A stretch of DNA of 64,000 bases from Spirometra erinaceieuropaei (Eukaryota; Platyhelminthes; Cestoda; Diphyllobothriidea; Diphyllobothriidae), in contig CACRXP010000667.1 of NCBI GenBank assembly GCA_902702965.1, positions 149,955-213,954 of the forward strand, given 5' to 3'. A program made the position numbers and the translations under genes. The notes beneath the pieces were generated by a model, which was not told where the DNA came from, did no database searches, and saw only the letters and a program-made list of their open reading frames with translations. Shown one piece after another: positions 24,240-33,706 of this stretch. The number at the start of each line of letters is the position of its first letter. Within the stretch, counting starts at the first letter, position 1.

Positions 24240-25026
24240 GGTAACAATCGGGAGATGGCACCCAAAAAATCCGCCTAACCAAAGCAGCCTGTCTTACGGG
24301 ACAGGTAGTAATAGGGGTTTTATGGGTGGTAGTTGGTCGGGATGTACGATACTAGCCGACAGAAAGCCTTATTTGAACAGGTGTATGATCGAAGTTGGCC
24401 CGATCTCCGTTCCGTTCTTACAAAATGGGTCGAGAAAAGCAGTATAGTGGTAACGGACGAGTGGAAGGCGTATAATCGTCTTTCCTCAGTAGGTTATCTA
24501 CATTTCTCTGTTAACCACTCAAAGAACTTCAAGGAACCCACCACCGGACGGCACACCAATGCCATTGAGGCATACTGGAGTACGCTGAAAAGGAAACTCC
24601 ACGAGGGAGGCCCTGTATGTGGTCAAGCTGTGTGGGCTCATATAGACGAAGTACAGTATCGTCTTTGGTTTGGCCTCAATGCCATGTCTTGGACAGATGC
24701 CTGGGAACTGTTCCTGTCCCATGTTATGCAGACTTATCATCTTTAATAGTGATTTTTTTGTAATAAACTGCCATAATGCGAATGTATGCCGTATATTCAG
24801 GTGTACGTGTATAACGATGGGGAAGGTTGGGTAACAGCGACCATCGTCCATGTAGCCTCCTGCGATGTTCGTTCGGCCAGCCCATGTTAGGTCGTCGGGG
24901 AAAGTCCAAGTAGTGCGTGAAAGTAAGCCTGCAACCGCTGATATAACCTGAAGGCGTTTGAGTCCACTGGTAAAGGTATTATTTATAGGTAACGGATTCT
25001 CATGGTGCCATCTCCCGATTGTTACC
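24240..25026 (+). mobile_element. Merlin-type DNA transposon remnant with 23-bp terminal inverted repeats
   Basis: 24240-24262 and 25004-25026 are perfect 23-base reverse complements (ggtaac at the outer edge, ggcacc at the inner edge). Between them is a Merlin transposase fragment close to the right side and an AATAAA at about 24762. Element length is 787 bp, so roughly the N-terminal half of the transposase is deleted. Merlin elements normally make 8-9 bp target duplications; I see none outside these repeats, so the true ends may lie elsewhere or the duplication has eroded. Confidence 0.75.
24300..24746 (+). pseudogene. Merlin (IS1016/ISXO2-like DDE) transposase, C-terminal fragment
   Basis: From 24333 to the stop the frame is open: LVGMYDTSRQKALFEQVYD, then VVTDEWKAYNRL (second catalytic Asp), VNHSKNF, and THTNAIEAYWSTLKRKL-like sequence with the catalytic Glu (HTNAIEAYWSTLKRKL), ending near MQTYHL. 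This is the D and E of the DDE triad of the ISXO2-like/Merlin family. A TAG at 24330-24332 cuts the upstream frame and the first catalytic Asp region plus the N-terminal zinc-binding part are missing. Not functional on its own. Confidence 0.9.
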
Positions 25027-25041
25027 CCATTGTTGAGTACT

Positions 25042-25134
25042 GTAGAATTACTTTTGCTAGTCCAAGTAACGTATGTACACCGAAATCAGTTTTTTGGCTT
25101 ATACGCGTTACTTGGACTGGCAAAAGAATTCTAC
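25042..25134. repeat. 93-bp hairpin-forming palindrome (possible MITE)
   Basis: 25042-25071 and 25106-25134 are near-perfect reverse complements (gtagaatt...ttttg, ccaagtaacg on the left; cgttacttgg...caaaag, aattctac on the right), with a 34-base loop. It starts 15 bases after the Merlin right inverted repeat. A miniature inverted-repeat element or a nested insertion is plausible. Confidence 0.85.
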
Positions 25135-26430
25135 ATTAACATGTTCATACCCTTCAAGGACTTCAAGGAATGTGTTTCTTGTTAAGCGACGGATAACTCG
25201 ACATGGCAGGCGGATGAAAATCGACGAATCGCTCTGCGCCATATCCACGGTGTTATGAGCCGTGCGGCCATCCGTTATTTTGAGTTCTTAACAAAATGCT
25301 GCGACGAGACACCAAAAAGGAACGGATACCCTAGCCAGAGAACCCCTTGTTCACTGTTCGAACAAATCGAATTTCCAGCTCAATATTCTTGGATTTTTGT
25401 TTTTTTTCTCCCCTTTCATCTCGCCATTTTCCTCTCTCCTCATTTACCCCTCGGTGGCTACTTTTCTGCCATCGCCAGAAAAAATAACTAAACATTGAAT
25501 ATGAAGTGTTTAATCAGTCAAACTAACTATTAATATAGAAGCTTCTGACCTACGACGTTAAGCTACGCGACTAAAGTTGCATCTCAAAACTTATTCGACT
25601 ACAAGCAAATAAATATGCGAGTATGCTGACATTTGAAAAAAATCCGGACCTAAGTTTACGGAGACTCCTTCACTTCCGGATAGAATTCTAAACATGAGGC
25701 CTAATTAAGGCCTTACGCAAACAGCCTCTTAAGTTATTACTAGGGCATGTGGCCGACGAGTTTGCGTGCGTGCCATTCGGTTCCATTCATAAGTGGGGGT
25801 GTGAATATACTTGACTTCAGTAGGCAGGTTTCAAGAATGTTTGTGATGAAAGGTCTGGTCATCTCCCGCTAGAGCAGCATTTGAGCGAATAAAAGGAAGA
25901 TGCACGAGGACAAACATCCGATTCCTGCAGCTAATAAATCAAAGGGAAACCAGCAAATAGCGACCATATGGCGTGCAAATAGTTTTATTGCTTTCAACCA
26001 AGTAAGATTTAACGGGCGCCTTACGGAGGCAAAACGGAACTATAACACGTCCATAGGCAACTTTTGGAACACGTAATACTTACATCTAGGTCCAGTTCCC
26101 GCCTGCCAGCCGTTCCAAAACAAATAAAACGGTTATGTAGAAGTAGCGCCCTGCGATATATCTTGCCGCAATACAGAACACAAATGCCCCCCCCCCTTTT
26201 TTTTTATTCATGACTCTCTGTCCCAGAGCTCACGCAGACAGCCGCGCAGTAAACGGCATTCGACAATATCTAAGTGTGGTCCTCGATGACGAAGGGATTT
26301 TTGATGGTTTGTTCACACCACCTGTCTCTCAGGACGCCAGCCCATGAAATACTCTTAGGGAAACCCATTTCTGGCTTTGAATTTCGCCGAATGGGGGTAT
26401 ATCGGACAGACGCCGGCAAACGGTTAGAGT
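25135..26430. other. No recognised gene
   Basis: Includes a polyC-polyT junction at about 26187-26205. At 26086-26092 the minus strand carries a strong-looking donor (GAT|gtaagtatt), but no convincing exon in a consistent phase leads into it. Confidence 0.4.
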
Positions 26431-26850
26431 TTTAGGAGATACGATCGCTGGAACAAGAATGTTGTTAGTCTAACGTTTCGGATTCGCGCACGAATCCAAA
26501 GCCAGGGGGAGCTATCGAAAATACGTGTTGAGCGTAAAAATAGGACACACACACACAGGCCGCGGGAGACAGATAATGAGACCAATGTAACAATTGACAT
26601 GGGAGAAAAAAATGGAATCGTTAATAGAGTCTGACAATGCAAATGTTCCGGTGGAATTCGGCTAATTACTCCCGACGCGGATGGCCGAACACGCGGCTAG
26701 TTCAATGGGACGCAACCACACCTTTAGATATGATATGATCGTCTGACGGGCGAGCTGCTTCAGTCATTGTTCTCGGTCTGCAGGTTATTGACAGGCACGG
26801 TGAACACACCTTCTATGTTCAGGGATAAGACATTTTACAGCCCTGAATAC
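26431..26850 (+). mobile_element. Heavily decayed Penelope-like element with inverted pLTR
   Basis: 26435-26510 is a pLTR in minus orientation (acgatcgctggaacaag, acgtttcggattc, cgaatcca) with the ribozyme core eroded. 26678-26730 encodes RMAEHAA and HTFRYD on the plus strand, the GIY-YIG core of the 11.8-kb PLE with an internal deletion. The layout (minus pLTR, then plus endonuclease) repeats that of 11.58-12.43 kb. Confidence 0.65.
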
Positions 26851-27207
26851 TTTTTTACAATGGAGGGAACGTAGGCAAACACCTCTCCACTTCAGGAGGA
26901 CAGTATCGATTGGTGCATCGTCATAGGCGCAAAAGCCGTGGCTGGACGCCCTAGAGTCATCTTTCGCACGTCAGACACCACTTTTTGAATCAAATTGTCA
27001 ATCACTGTACCCAATACGCGTCCTCAGTATGCGACCACAATTTACAAAAGTCGGTCCACTACCGTGACGACGAGTTGTATGGTGTCTGGGGCCTCCTATT
27101 ATGAGCAGCAGCCACTGAAGCATTTGAAACCTAAGTCCAAGCACATTGGACTTGACAACCAATTCTATTATTCGGACATCTACCGCAACCCCGTTGCTGG
27201 TGGCGCT

Positions 27208-27282
27208 CCACCACCACCACCACCACCACCACCACCACCGCCGCCACCACCACCACCACCACCACCACCACCACCACCACCA
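27208..27282 (+). repeat. (CCA)n trinucleotide repeat
   Basis: About 25 cca/ccg units, reading as polyproline in one frame and polyhistidine in another. An open frame of 106 codons (26995-27315) surrounds it, but the flanks show no domain or exon signals. Confidence 0.95.
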
Positions 27283-28681
27283 GTACCGCTGGACTCCGCT
27301 AAGCGGCGACAGTAGTCCAGCTCACCGTTGATATTCTATTTTCCCTCTAGTCTGGACTCATTGTTCGTTACCGGGCGCACGGAGTCACTGGCCATTAAGG
27401 CGCCGATTCTATCGTCTATACCAAAAACGGCGGCAGATAAAGGTAATCATCAAAGATTACGACAGGCAAGACATGACTGAGGTCACATGGGACATATAGC
27501 AGACAGCGATTTGTCTCTTCCTTGTAACATTGACATGGTCTACCAATTAGCAGACGTCTTATAGGTTCCCAAGGTAATAATCAACATAGCCTGCATTTGT
27601 TTCCAGTAAATGAGAGCCAAAGCCCAAACAGTTGTACCAATCTCCGTCCTTAAAGATGAAGCTTCAGCATCGGATAACGCAGTAGAATATCACTTCCATG
27701 TGAGCTACATTATTTTTGTTCCCAGAATTATTATTTTCCGATAGTGGCAACGACAGCTCAAGATTCTGCTGCTTTTCCGACAGCACATCCAAGAGACAAG
27801 TTTGTGGCTCTGGCACCGACTCGTCGAACGTTCCCAGGCCACATAAACCTTCGGCACCCCGTCTCCCTTAAACCACCACCCCGCCGCCACCACGACCATC
27901 ACCACAGCAGTGGGATCATCATTCCGAAGGCAATTAAAAGTTCGCCCAAGTGCACACGTAGTGTGCTAATTACTAGTAGTCGCCTCGTGTGCGAAAGTAG
28001 CCCAGGTCGAGTTCGACGGTGTCCAAGACTGCGTTATTAGCTGGGAGGGGGGGGGGCGGGCATGAGATAACGCCAGGTCAAGCGCCTTGCAGCCGTTGCT
28101 GTTTCGCGCGCCATGCCCTCACCGCAAATAGCGGTACCAATGGCACAACCCCCCCACCACCACCGTCTCCACACCTAGGGAACATTATCCGCGCAGACGG
28201 GGTCGGGGGGGGGGGTGGACGACGGGTAGGGGTGGGTTTGGAGTAGGCGGCGGGGGAGGGGGGTTGACATGCCCAGGCTTGTCGTATCTTACCGGAACTG
28301 GCATGATTCATCACCAGCATGTCCTGCGGTCCGTTGGGATGACGGGGGGACGCAGCGTGAGATGTCGCGGCAAGGCGACAAGGGGAGGCGGGACGCTCAG
28401 GGTGGCGCGCCCTCTATTAGTCAATCAGTCATGGTAGGCCGCGGCTCCACTCATACGTATCTATCGGGCTACTGCTCTCGTTAACAAGAATAGTTTGCTT
28501 CTTCTGCATATGTGTCGAGGGCAGTTATGTTATTTTTGGTAGCGTATGCATAACTCCGAACGAATAGGCTCGCCAATTAATTATTTCGGGGACGTATGTG
28601 GTATGCAGCAGACGTCTAAACGAATACGTAGCCCAGCCTAAAAATCATTTTGGAAGAATTTACACGGCAGCATTGACTTAC
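27283..28681. other. GC-rich segment with G runs; no proven gene
   Basis: 27730-28440 is clearly more GC-rich than its surroundings and rich in proline/histidine/glycine codons in several frames (ccaccaccccgccgcc, ccaccaccaccg). Frames are open on both strands because of composition. No recognisable protein. Confidence 0.4.
28203..28264 (+). repeat. G-run cluster (potential G-quadruplex)
   Basis: An eleven-to-twelve base G run, then gggtaggggtggg and gggggaggggggtt within 62 bases. A further G-rich tract (gggaggggggggggcggg) lies at 28043-28060. At least four runs of three or more G with short loops satisfy the usual quadruplex pattern. Confidence 0.8.
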
Positions 28682-28715
28682 TTCAATCTCATTAACATTG
28701 AGATGTAGCTCGATG
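28682..28715 (-). CDS. Candidate 34-bp microexon (speculative)
   Basis: The minus strand has acceptor cttgatttcag, 34 bases, then donor GAA|gtaagtc. Two of the three frames are open (IELHLNVNEIE or SSYISMLMRL). It lies downstream of the lectin exons on the same strand. Splice signals are good but so short an exon can occur by chance. Confidence 0.2.
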
Positions 28716-28791
28716 CTGAAATCAAGCGATCCTTGGCGCGTTAGATGTTGGGACGCATATGCTTATGAAATGGCCGAATAACCATCAAAGT

Positions 28792-29034
28792 AGACATAGA
28801 TGAGATGGAGCCAACAAAGACAAGGGAGACCGGAATGACCATTTCTGGCTTATTAGCCGTCATCAGCCAGTCATACCCAACCCCAAGTGTGGATCACTTG
28901 AGATTCGGCCTCATCTCATCTATGTCTACAACTAGTCGTTGTGCGACCGCCTGCGAGGGTTCCAGTATGAGCCCCAAAGGCACAACGGAACGAGCATGTT
29001 CCGTAACCTACCTGATCGGTGAGCGCCCACTGTC
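28792..29034. mobile_element. Rearranged SINE copy with 14-bp target site duplication
   Basis: Flanked by perfect 14-base direct repeats ataaccatcaaagt at 28778-28791 and 29035-29048. Inside, the left part is SINE body in minus orientation (aaagacaagggagaccgg, ttattagccgtcatcagcca). The right part is SINE body end in plus orientation (ggcacaacggaacgag, gatcggtgagcgcc). An 18-base perfect inverted repeat (gtagacatagatgagatg, 28790-28807, with partner near 28914-28931) joins them. No tRNA head remains. The direct repeats show that this rearranged form was inserted as a unit. Confidence 0.8.
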
Positions 29035-29048
29035 ATAACCATCAAAGT

Positions 29049-29744
29049 TACCGATGCTGACGACAGGACAGAAAAGGCTTGTCATCGGGGTTCTATTTCG
29101 ACTGGACGCGCCGGGTGAACTTTTGAAAAGACCTAACTCAAGCTGCATCACATACCTTTCCAGCAGCAAACGACCGTGCACTGTTCTCCACCAGTCCCCT
29201 GTTATACGGAGAGAGCAAGGGAAAATTACCTGTTTAGACCACTTCTATGTGTATTTACTTCTTCACCTCTTCCTGTGAGTCAGAATATATTGTTCTCATG
29301 AGCCGGGTGTTTGTTCAACAGAGCAAGAATACATCTTCCAACGAAATGGTCAACTAAGGAACATTACCAACCCTGTCCTCGGTAACATGGTAGACAAACA
29401 CCACCTTGTAGATGACGGACAGCCCTGCCGAATAATTTACGTGCTCCACCAACTTATCCAAAGCCACTTTGGCAGCTTCTGTTGGCTGCGGCAGAGGCGC
29501 CTGCGATCGCATTACGCAAACCGATGCTGAGGGCACAGAAGAACTTCATACAGGTTACACAGTTGCCAAGCCTACCAGCCCGCTGCTGCTGACTGCAAGT
29601 TTGGTGTTTCACATTCTCTCCCCTCCCAAACCGCAGTTTCAACCTAGTTGTCCACTTGTTCACTACTTTAATAACAATATAAATGTACAGGCCTGAAGAG
29701 AATTTCGCAGAAGCCAAACTTCCTAAACGGTCTTTTGAATACCA
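29049..29744. other. No proven gene
   Basis: The minus strand at 29380-29500 is open with an amphipathic-looking stretch (AAKVALDKLVEHVNYSAG, then LSVIYKVVFVYHV). An exon of the lectin gene is possible, but the borders and phase are not convincing. Confidence 0.35.
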
Positions 29745-30180
29745 TACCTCTGAATGGTACAGGGGGGGGGAAGCTCACCGAACGTTCTTACAGAATTCGA
29801 TCGTTCCGTAGTGCCTTTCAGACTCCCTCTCTCGAGCCTAACCAGCAGCCGCAAAACCGCGCATGATGTAGGCAGAATGCTATTACCGACAAAGACAAGG
29901 GAGACTGGAATGGTCATTTCCGGCTTATTAGCCGTCGTCAGCCAGTCGTACCCATCGAAACCGACAAGACAACTGGCCCGTGCCCCAGTGGTTAGGGGGG
30001 GTAGACCTCTAACTACCAAGTCGCCAGTTCGAGCCTTGGGTGTTCCACACTTTGGGGTTGGGTATGACTGGCTGGCGACGGTTAATAAGCCAGAAATGGT
30101 CATTCGAGTCTCCCTTGTCTTTCTCGGTAATAACATTTTGCCCATACCTGTGAATATTTCCGATAGTAGCCAGGGGGAGT
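29745..30180 (+). mobile_element. Palindromic SINE dimer (head-less minus body plus full plus copy)
   Basis: 29745-29955 is the SINE body in minus orientation. From about 29955 a full plus-strand copy follows: a tRNA-like head (A-box-like gccccagtggttaggg; anticodon loop cctctaa, UCU; B-box-like agttcgagcc near 30026), then body (gggttgggtatgactggctg, aataagccagaaatgg, gtctcccttgtctttc). Inverted arms are about 29873-29954 and 30055-30148. The same architecture is found at 61540-62075. Confidence 0.8.
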
Positions 30181-30849
30181 GTGAACTCCTGACTCAAACA
30201 GCATCACGCATGACCCAATGCCCGACGAAGTAGGCTCTGGTTTAAACCCAGGTTGCTTCTGGGATTTATCTGGCAGATAACTGACGGAGGATGACAACAC
30301 TCGCTATACCTGTCGTCTTAGTCATCAATGGCGATACTCATCGGGCAGTGACGGCTTCGTGCTGTGCAACCAAACACGACACTTCTACACCTGTTCTGCA
30401 AGACAAAACAGAACATGTGCATTCCATCCTGCATATAAGGCGGATATGAACCATCCAGTTCATTTGCGACCCGCTGAAAGATAGCCTTGCGTGATATGCA
30501 TCATAATTTACTCTAAAAATCAGGTCGTCCCTTTAATTTTAGCTCACAAAAAACGTCTTTCACCGGCGTTGGCCTGACAATTTAGCGCATTCGGTCAGAA
30601 TGTTGGCTTTTCAGCATTTCTTCACTTCCATGTCGCAACGTCCGTTATTCCAGTGTGCGTGTTCTATAACTGTTGCAGATTTTCAGTGTTTACATAAACG
30701 TCCTTGACTCGCAATGCTCTCTCCGGTGATGGCCCCAGAACGCGACACAAATAAAGAGCATTATCCGTCTGCAGAATTGAGTAGCCGGCTGACATGGGTC
30801 AAAGGTAGACACAGAAGCCAATGGGACGAATTCGGTGGTTCAACTCGGT

Positions 30850-31000
30850 CCTGTCGACAAGTACTGGACTTCCAACCAATAAGTCGCGTGTTGGGGCCTC
30901 AAGGATTGCGAAACCTGGGCTTGGACGTGGATGACTGTCGACGGCCAATAAGCCATAAATGGTCCTTTCCATCTCCTTGTTTTTGTTAATAATGTCATCC
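30850..31000 (+). mobile_element. Diverged SINE copy
   Basis: The plus strand has a worn tRNA-like head (gtactggacttccaacc) and body blocks 'gatgactgtcgacggccaat' and 'aagccataaatgg', then 'atctccttgtttttgttaat'. Older than the other family members. Confidence 0.55.
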
Positions 31001-31094
31001 TAGGCTGTTTGTCTATCAACTCCGTGCACTACATTTTGATCAATCTCAAGACAGGACAGTTTGAACGTCGCAATCGACAGTGTTCGCTGCAAGT

Positions 31095-31215
31095 TCCACG
31101 GACTAGACACAACATCGGTGACTTATGCATAAATTAGTCCATGGGACGGCAAACTTGTGCAGCATATTACGCGCTCTAACCTACCTCAGGCACCCTGCTT
31201 CGATGATAAGACAGT
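31095..31215 (+). repeat. Dispersed repeat (pair with 5425-5540)
   Basis: Contains 'ggtgacttatgcataaatta' and subsequent blocks in the same order as 5425-5540. Non-coding. Confidence 0.55.
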
Positions 31216-31282
31216 GTCATGGCGACCGTAGGTGGGTTCGGGCGTGCTGGTCGACACAGTTAAACGGTTCATTCGTGCAGGT

Positions 31283-31300
31283 CACACACACACACACACA
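31283..31300 (+). repeat. (CA)9 dinucleotide repeat
   Basis: Perfect ca/ac run of 18 bases. Confidence 0.95.
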
Positions 31301-33535
31301 ACCTAGCTTTCGGAGCTTTTGAGGGGTTTCCGTAATCGCATCTCACGTGGGTTGAAGGGTCATTCATGCCGCATTATGAAGGGCGTAAAACTATAGCACA
31401 ACATACCCAATGACACCGTCATGACGGGCCAAATTTACGATTCAGAAATCGCTTTCGAATTTTCATTTTCCCCCCGCCTGTGCTTCGCTTTATGGTCGTT
31501 TATACCTGTCCGTCAAATGCAACTACTGATGGATGCATGTTCTTGCTGTTTCCGGGTAACATAATATTAACCCTTTCCATATGGAAAAACCTCATGCTTA
31601 ATAGACATCTTTCGTTAGAGAAAAGTGTACCACTTTGCCCTGATTAATGAACGCTTCTCAGCTTCCTTACAGGACCAATCAGAGATCACGTCTGCTGGTA
31701 AATTTTCATAATCCAGACTTTCGGGCTGTGGAGAATTTCGTCGCCAGACTGGCTCTTGTGCTTAAGCTCGAAGGCTTACCGGAATGTTCATAATCTGTCA
31801 TAACCTAACTAGGTAATTCATGTCCAGGACTCAAGGCTCGTAAAAAGCAAACAATTACAGGCCTGCTTTTCTACTTTCTGGTAAGGTTCTTCTCCCGTAT
31901 GCAACAGTTGACATTTTGAACGAGAATAATTTGCCACAAAATTTGACCTTAAATTGAAAACAGCGTCCTCATCCTCAGAACTCAGACACCATTTATTAAG
32001 GCAACTGCCCACTTCGCTACTGCGTTATGTGTTTACAATTGTTTTGCGAGGGTGTTTCCGTCTCGTTTGTAGCAGAACACAATCCACCTTATGATGTTGC
32101 CAAAACTTATCGAAATAACCTGGTGTGACGACTATCTAGTTTAATGCTATAGGTTTAGCTAGCTAGGATTGCAGTGCAAATCCAATGAATTGGAAATGTG
32201 AACGTCGGTGAGGCAATCAGCAGTTAAATTTAAAGACCATTTGTAACTGTTATAGATTGAAGACCGACTCAACATGCTCCCACCATACGTCCTTTCTGCG
32301 AATTCTTTCAAACTGCTATTCTGCTTCTTAGGAGCTAAGTGAAACGGCAAAACGCCCTGCGCTTTCAAAAGGTATGCGGAAACTCGATATATGCACTTTT
32401 TTCCTAGCTGGCTTCACGCACTTTATATGCCCCATGACATTACGCGGGGAACCAATGTCTAATTACACCATACAACTCCAGATGTACAGTTTGCTGATTC
32501 GGTTGAAATTTAAGCAGATAATGTACGACAATTATGAGATTGAAATAAAGCTCAGGAAAAATGGACGGTGTCCACAGGAACCAGAAGAATAACTTCCAGA
32601 TGTCCTTAAAACGTCTGACTCCTTATAACTATGAGGAACCGCCAACATGATACAGGCTTGATTGGTTCATGAAATCTAGCCTGCGACTGTGAAACAATCT
32701 GTCGCATTTATTATTTCGAGCAAGATTTAAAAAAAGCATAAAGAACTAGCTCCTAAACACAATTGCATTCAACACTGAGCCCATGCAGATATGGTAAGTC
32801 TCGTGAGTTTTCCTGTCAAGAGAAAGAACATAGGCAAGCTTCCTTCCCTTTGGCAACGTAGACCGCGGTGCACACTCTTGTGTGTTAACAACATAGGAAA
32901 GTCAGACTGGCAAAGGCAGTAGGTGCAGGGACAGGCTTGAGGAAACAGACGGCTTTTAGACCATCCACACTCGCACGTTTCCACCACTTACAATCAACCA
33001 TTCCTCGTAAACTCAAATATCAGGATGATGGAGCGGAATGCTTGAGGAAAGGCGTGGTGAAAACCACTCAAGGGTCGGCAGAACTTTTCCCTCTCTGTCT
33101 TGCTCCTATAAAGCACTGGGGTTATGTCTACAGAAGGCCGCTTAAAGATGTGATCTGGCGCAGTGGTCAGCATGGCACAAACTTTAGGCGTGCCAAAAAT
33201 GCCTGCCTGTTGCAAGAGCGCAAATCATTTAGAGGGCTCAAGTTGATTCAGTTACTGGTATAGGCATAAATATTCGGCAAATCGCAATGGGTCTCATTGT
33301 CCCTAGGGGTTATCAAGCAGCCCATTGGCCGGATCGGTTAAAACGACGGGACGCACAATCGACAGGCGTTGTGTGTTGTCCTGTGATCCGCCACGCATGT
33401 CTTTACTTCCCCTTTCCCTTCAGCAACGAAACATGCTCGGTCAGCGGAATTCTGTACTCTCCGCGAGTATGACTGGGAATTCGGACATCACAGACAAACA
33501 TTGTTTGGAAAGATCACTTTTGCGTATTCACTTAC
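31301..33535. other. Downstream of the lectin exons; no proven exon
   Basis: This region should be intron or 3' part of the lectin gene if it continues. Minus frames at 32769-32987 and 32994-33215 are open; one possible exon would start after ttgcaacaggcag near 33200, but its polypyrimidine tract is poor and no transmembrane segment is encoded. Confidence 0.35.
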
Positions 33536-33706
33536 CGCACGCATAGGTGAGACGTAGGTGTCTTTTGCCGCAGACAGTAGGCTGGTTTGATGGTAGCATT
33601 GAAGGATCAGGCATCACAGAGCATGTCCTCCGTCGGTCGCAGAGGCCACGGAGATGAGGTGACACATCGATGTTTGCGGGGCAAAGTGTGGATAGGTGAG
33701 ACATCT
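33536..33706 (-). CDS. SUEL-type lectin domain 2, second half (exon of EVA-1-like gene)
   Basis: Minus-strand exon of 171 bp: acceptor ttttacccacccag, donor TGCG|gtaagtg, phase 1 at both ends. It joins the exon at 37312-37458 as ...CPTLP|EMSHLSTLC. It encodes HLRGLCDRRRTCSV, then PTVCGKRHLRLTYAC, the standard second half of a SUEL/Gal_Lectin domain: LC-x-R/G-C-x-V, a cysteine before the last strand, and the closing Y-x-C. Domain 2 therefore has eight cysteines over two exons. These domains bind galactose or rhamnose residues outside the cell. The next exon must begin with two bases completing G-NN; I could not place it. Confidence 0.88.

Noticed and set aside
26995..27315. 106-codon frame with polyproline (and a polyhistidine frame beside it)
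   Set aside because: Produced by the CCA repeat; no splice or domain support around it.
29723..30233. Antiparallel 140- and 159-codon frames
   Set aside because: Both are readings of the palindromic SINE dimer, not genes.
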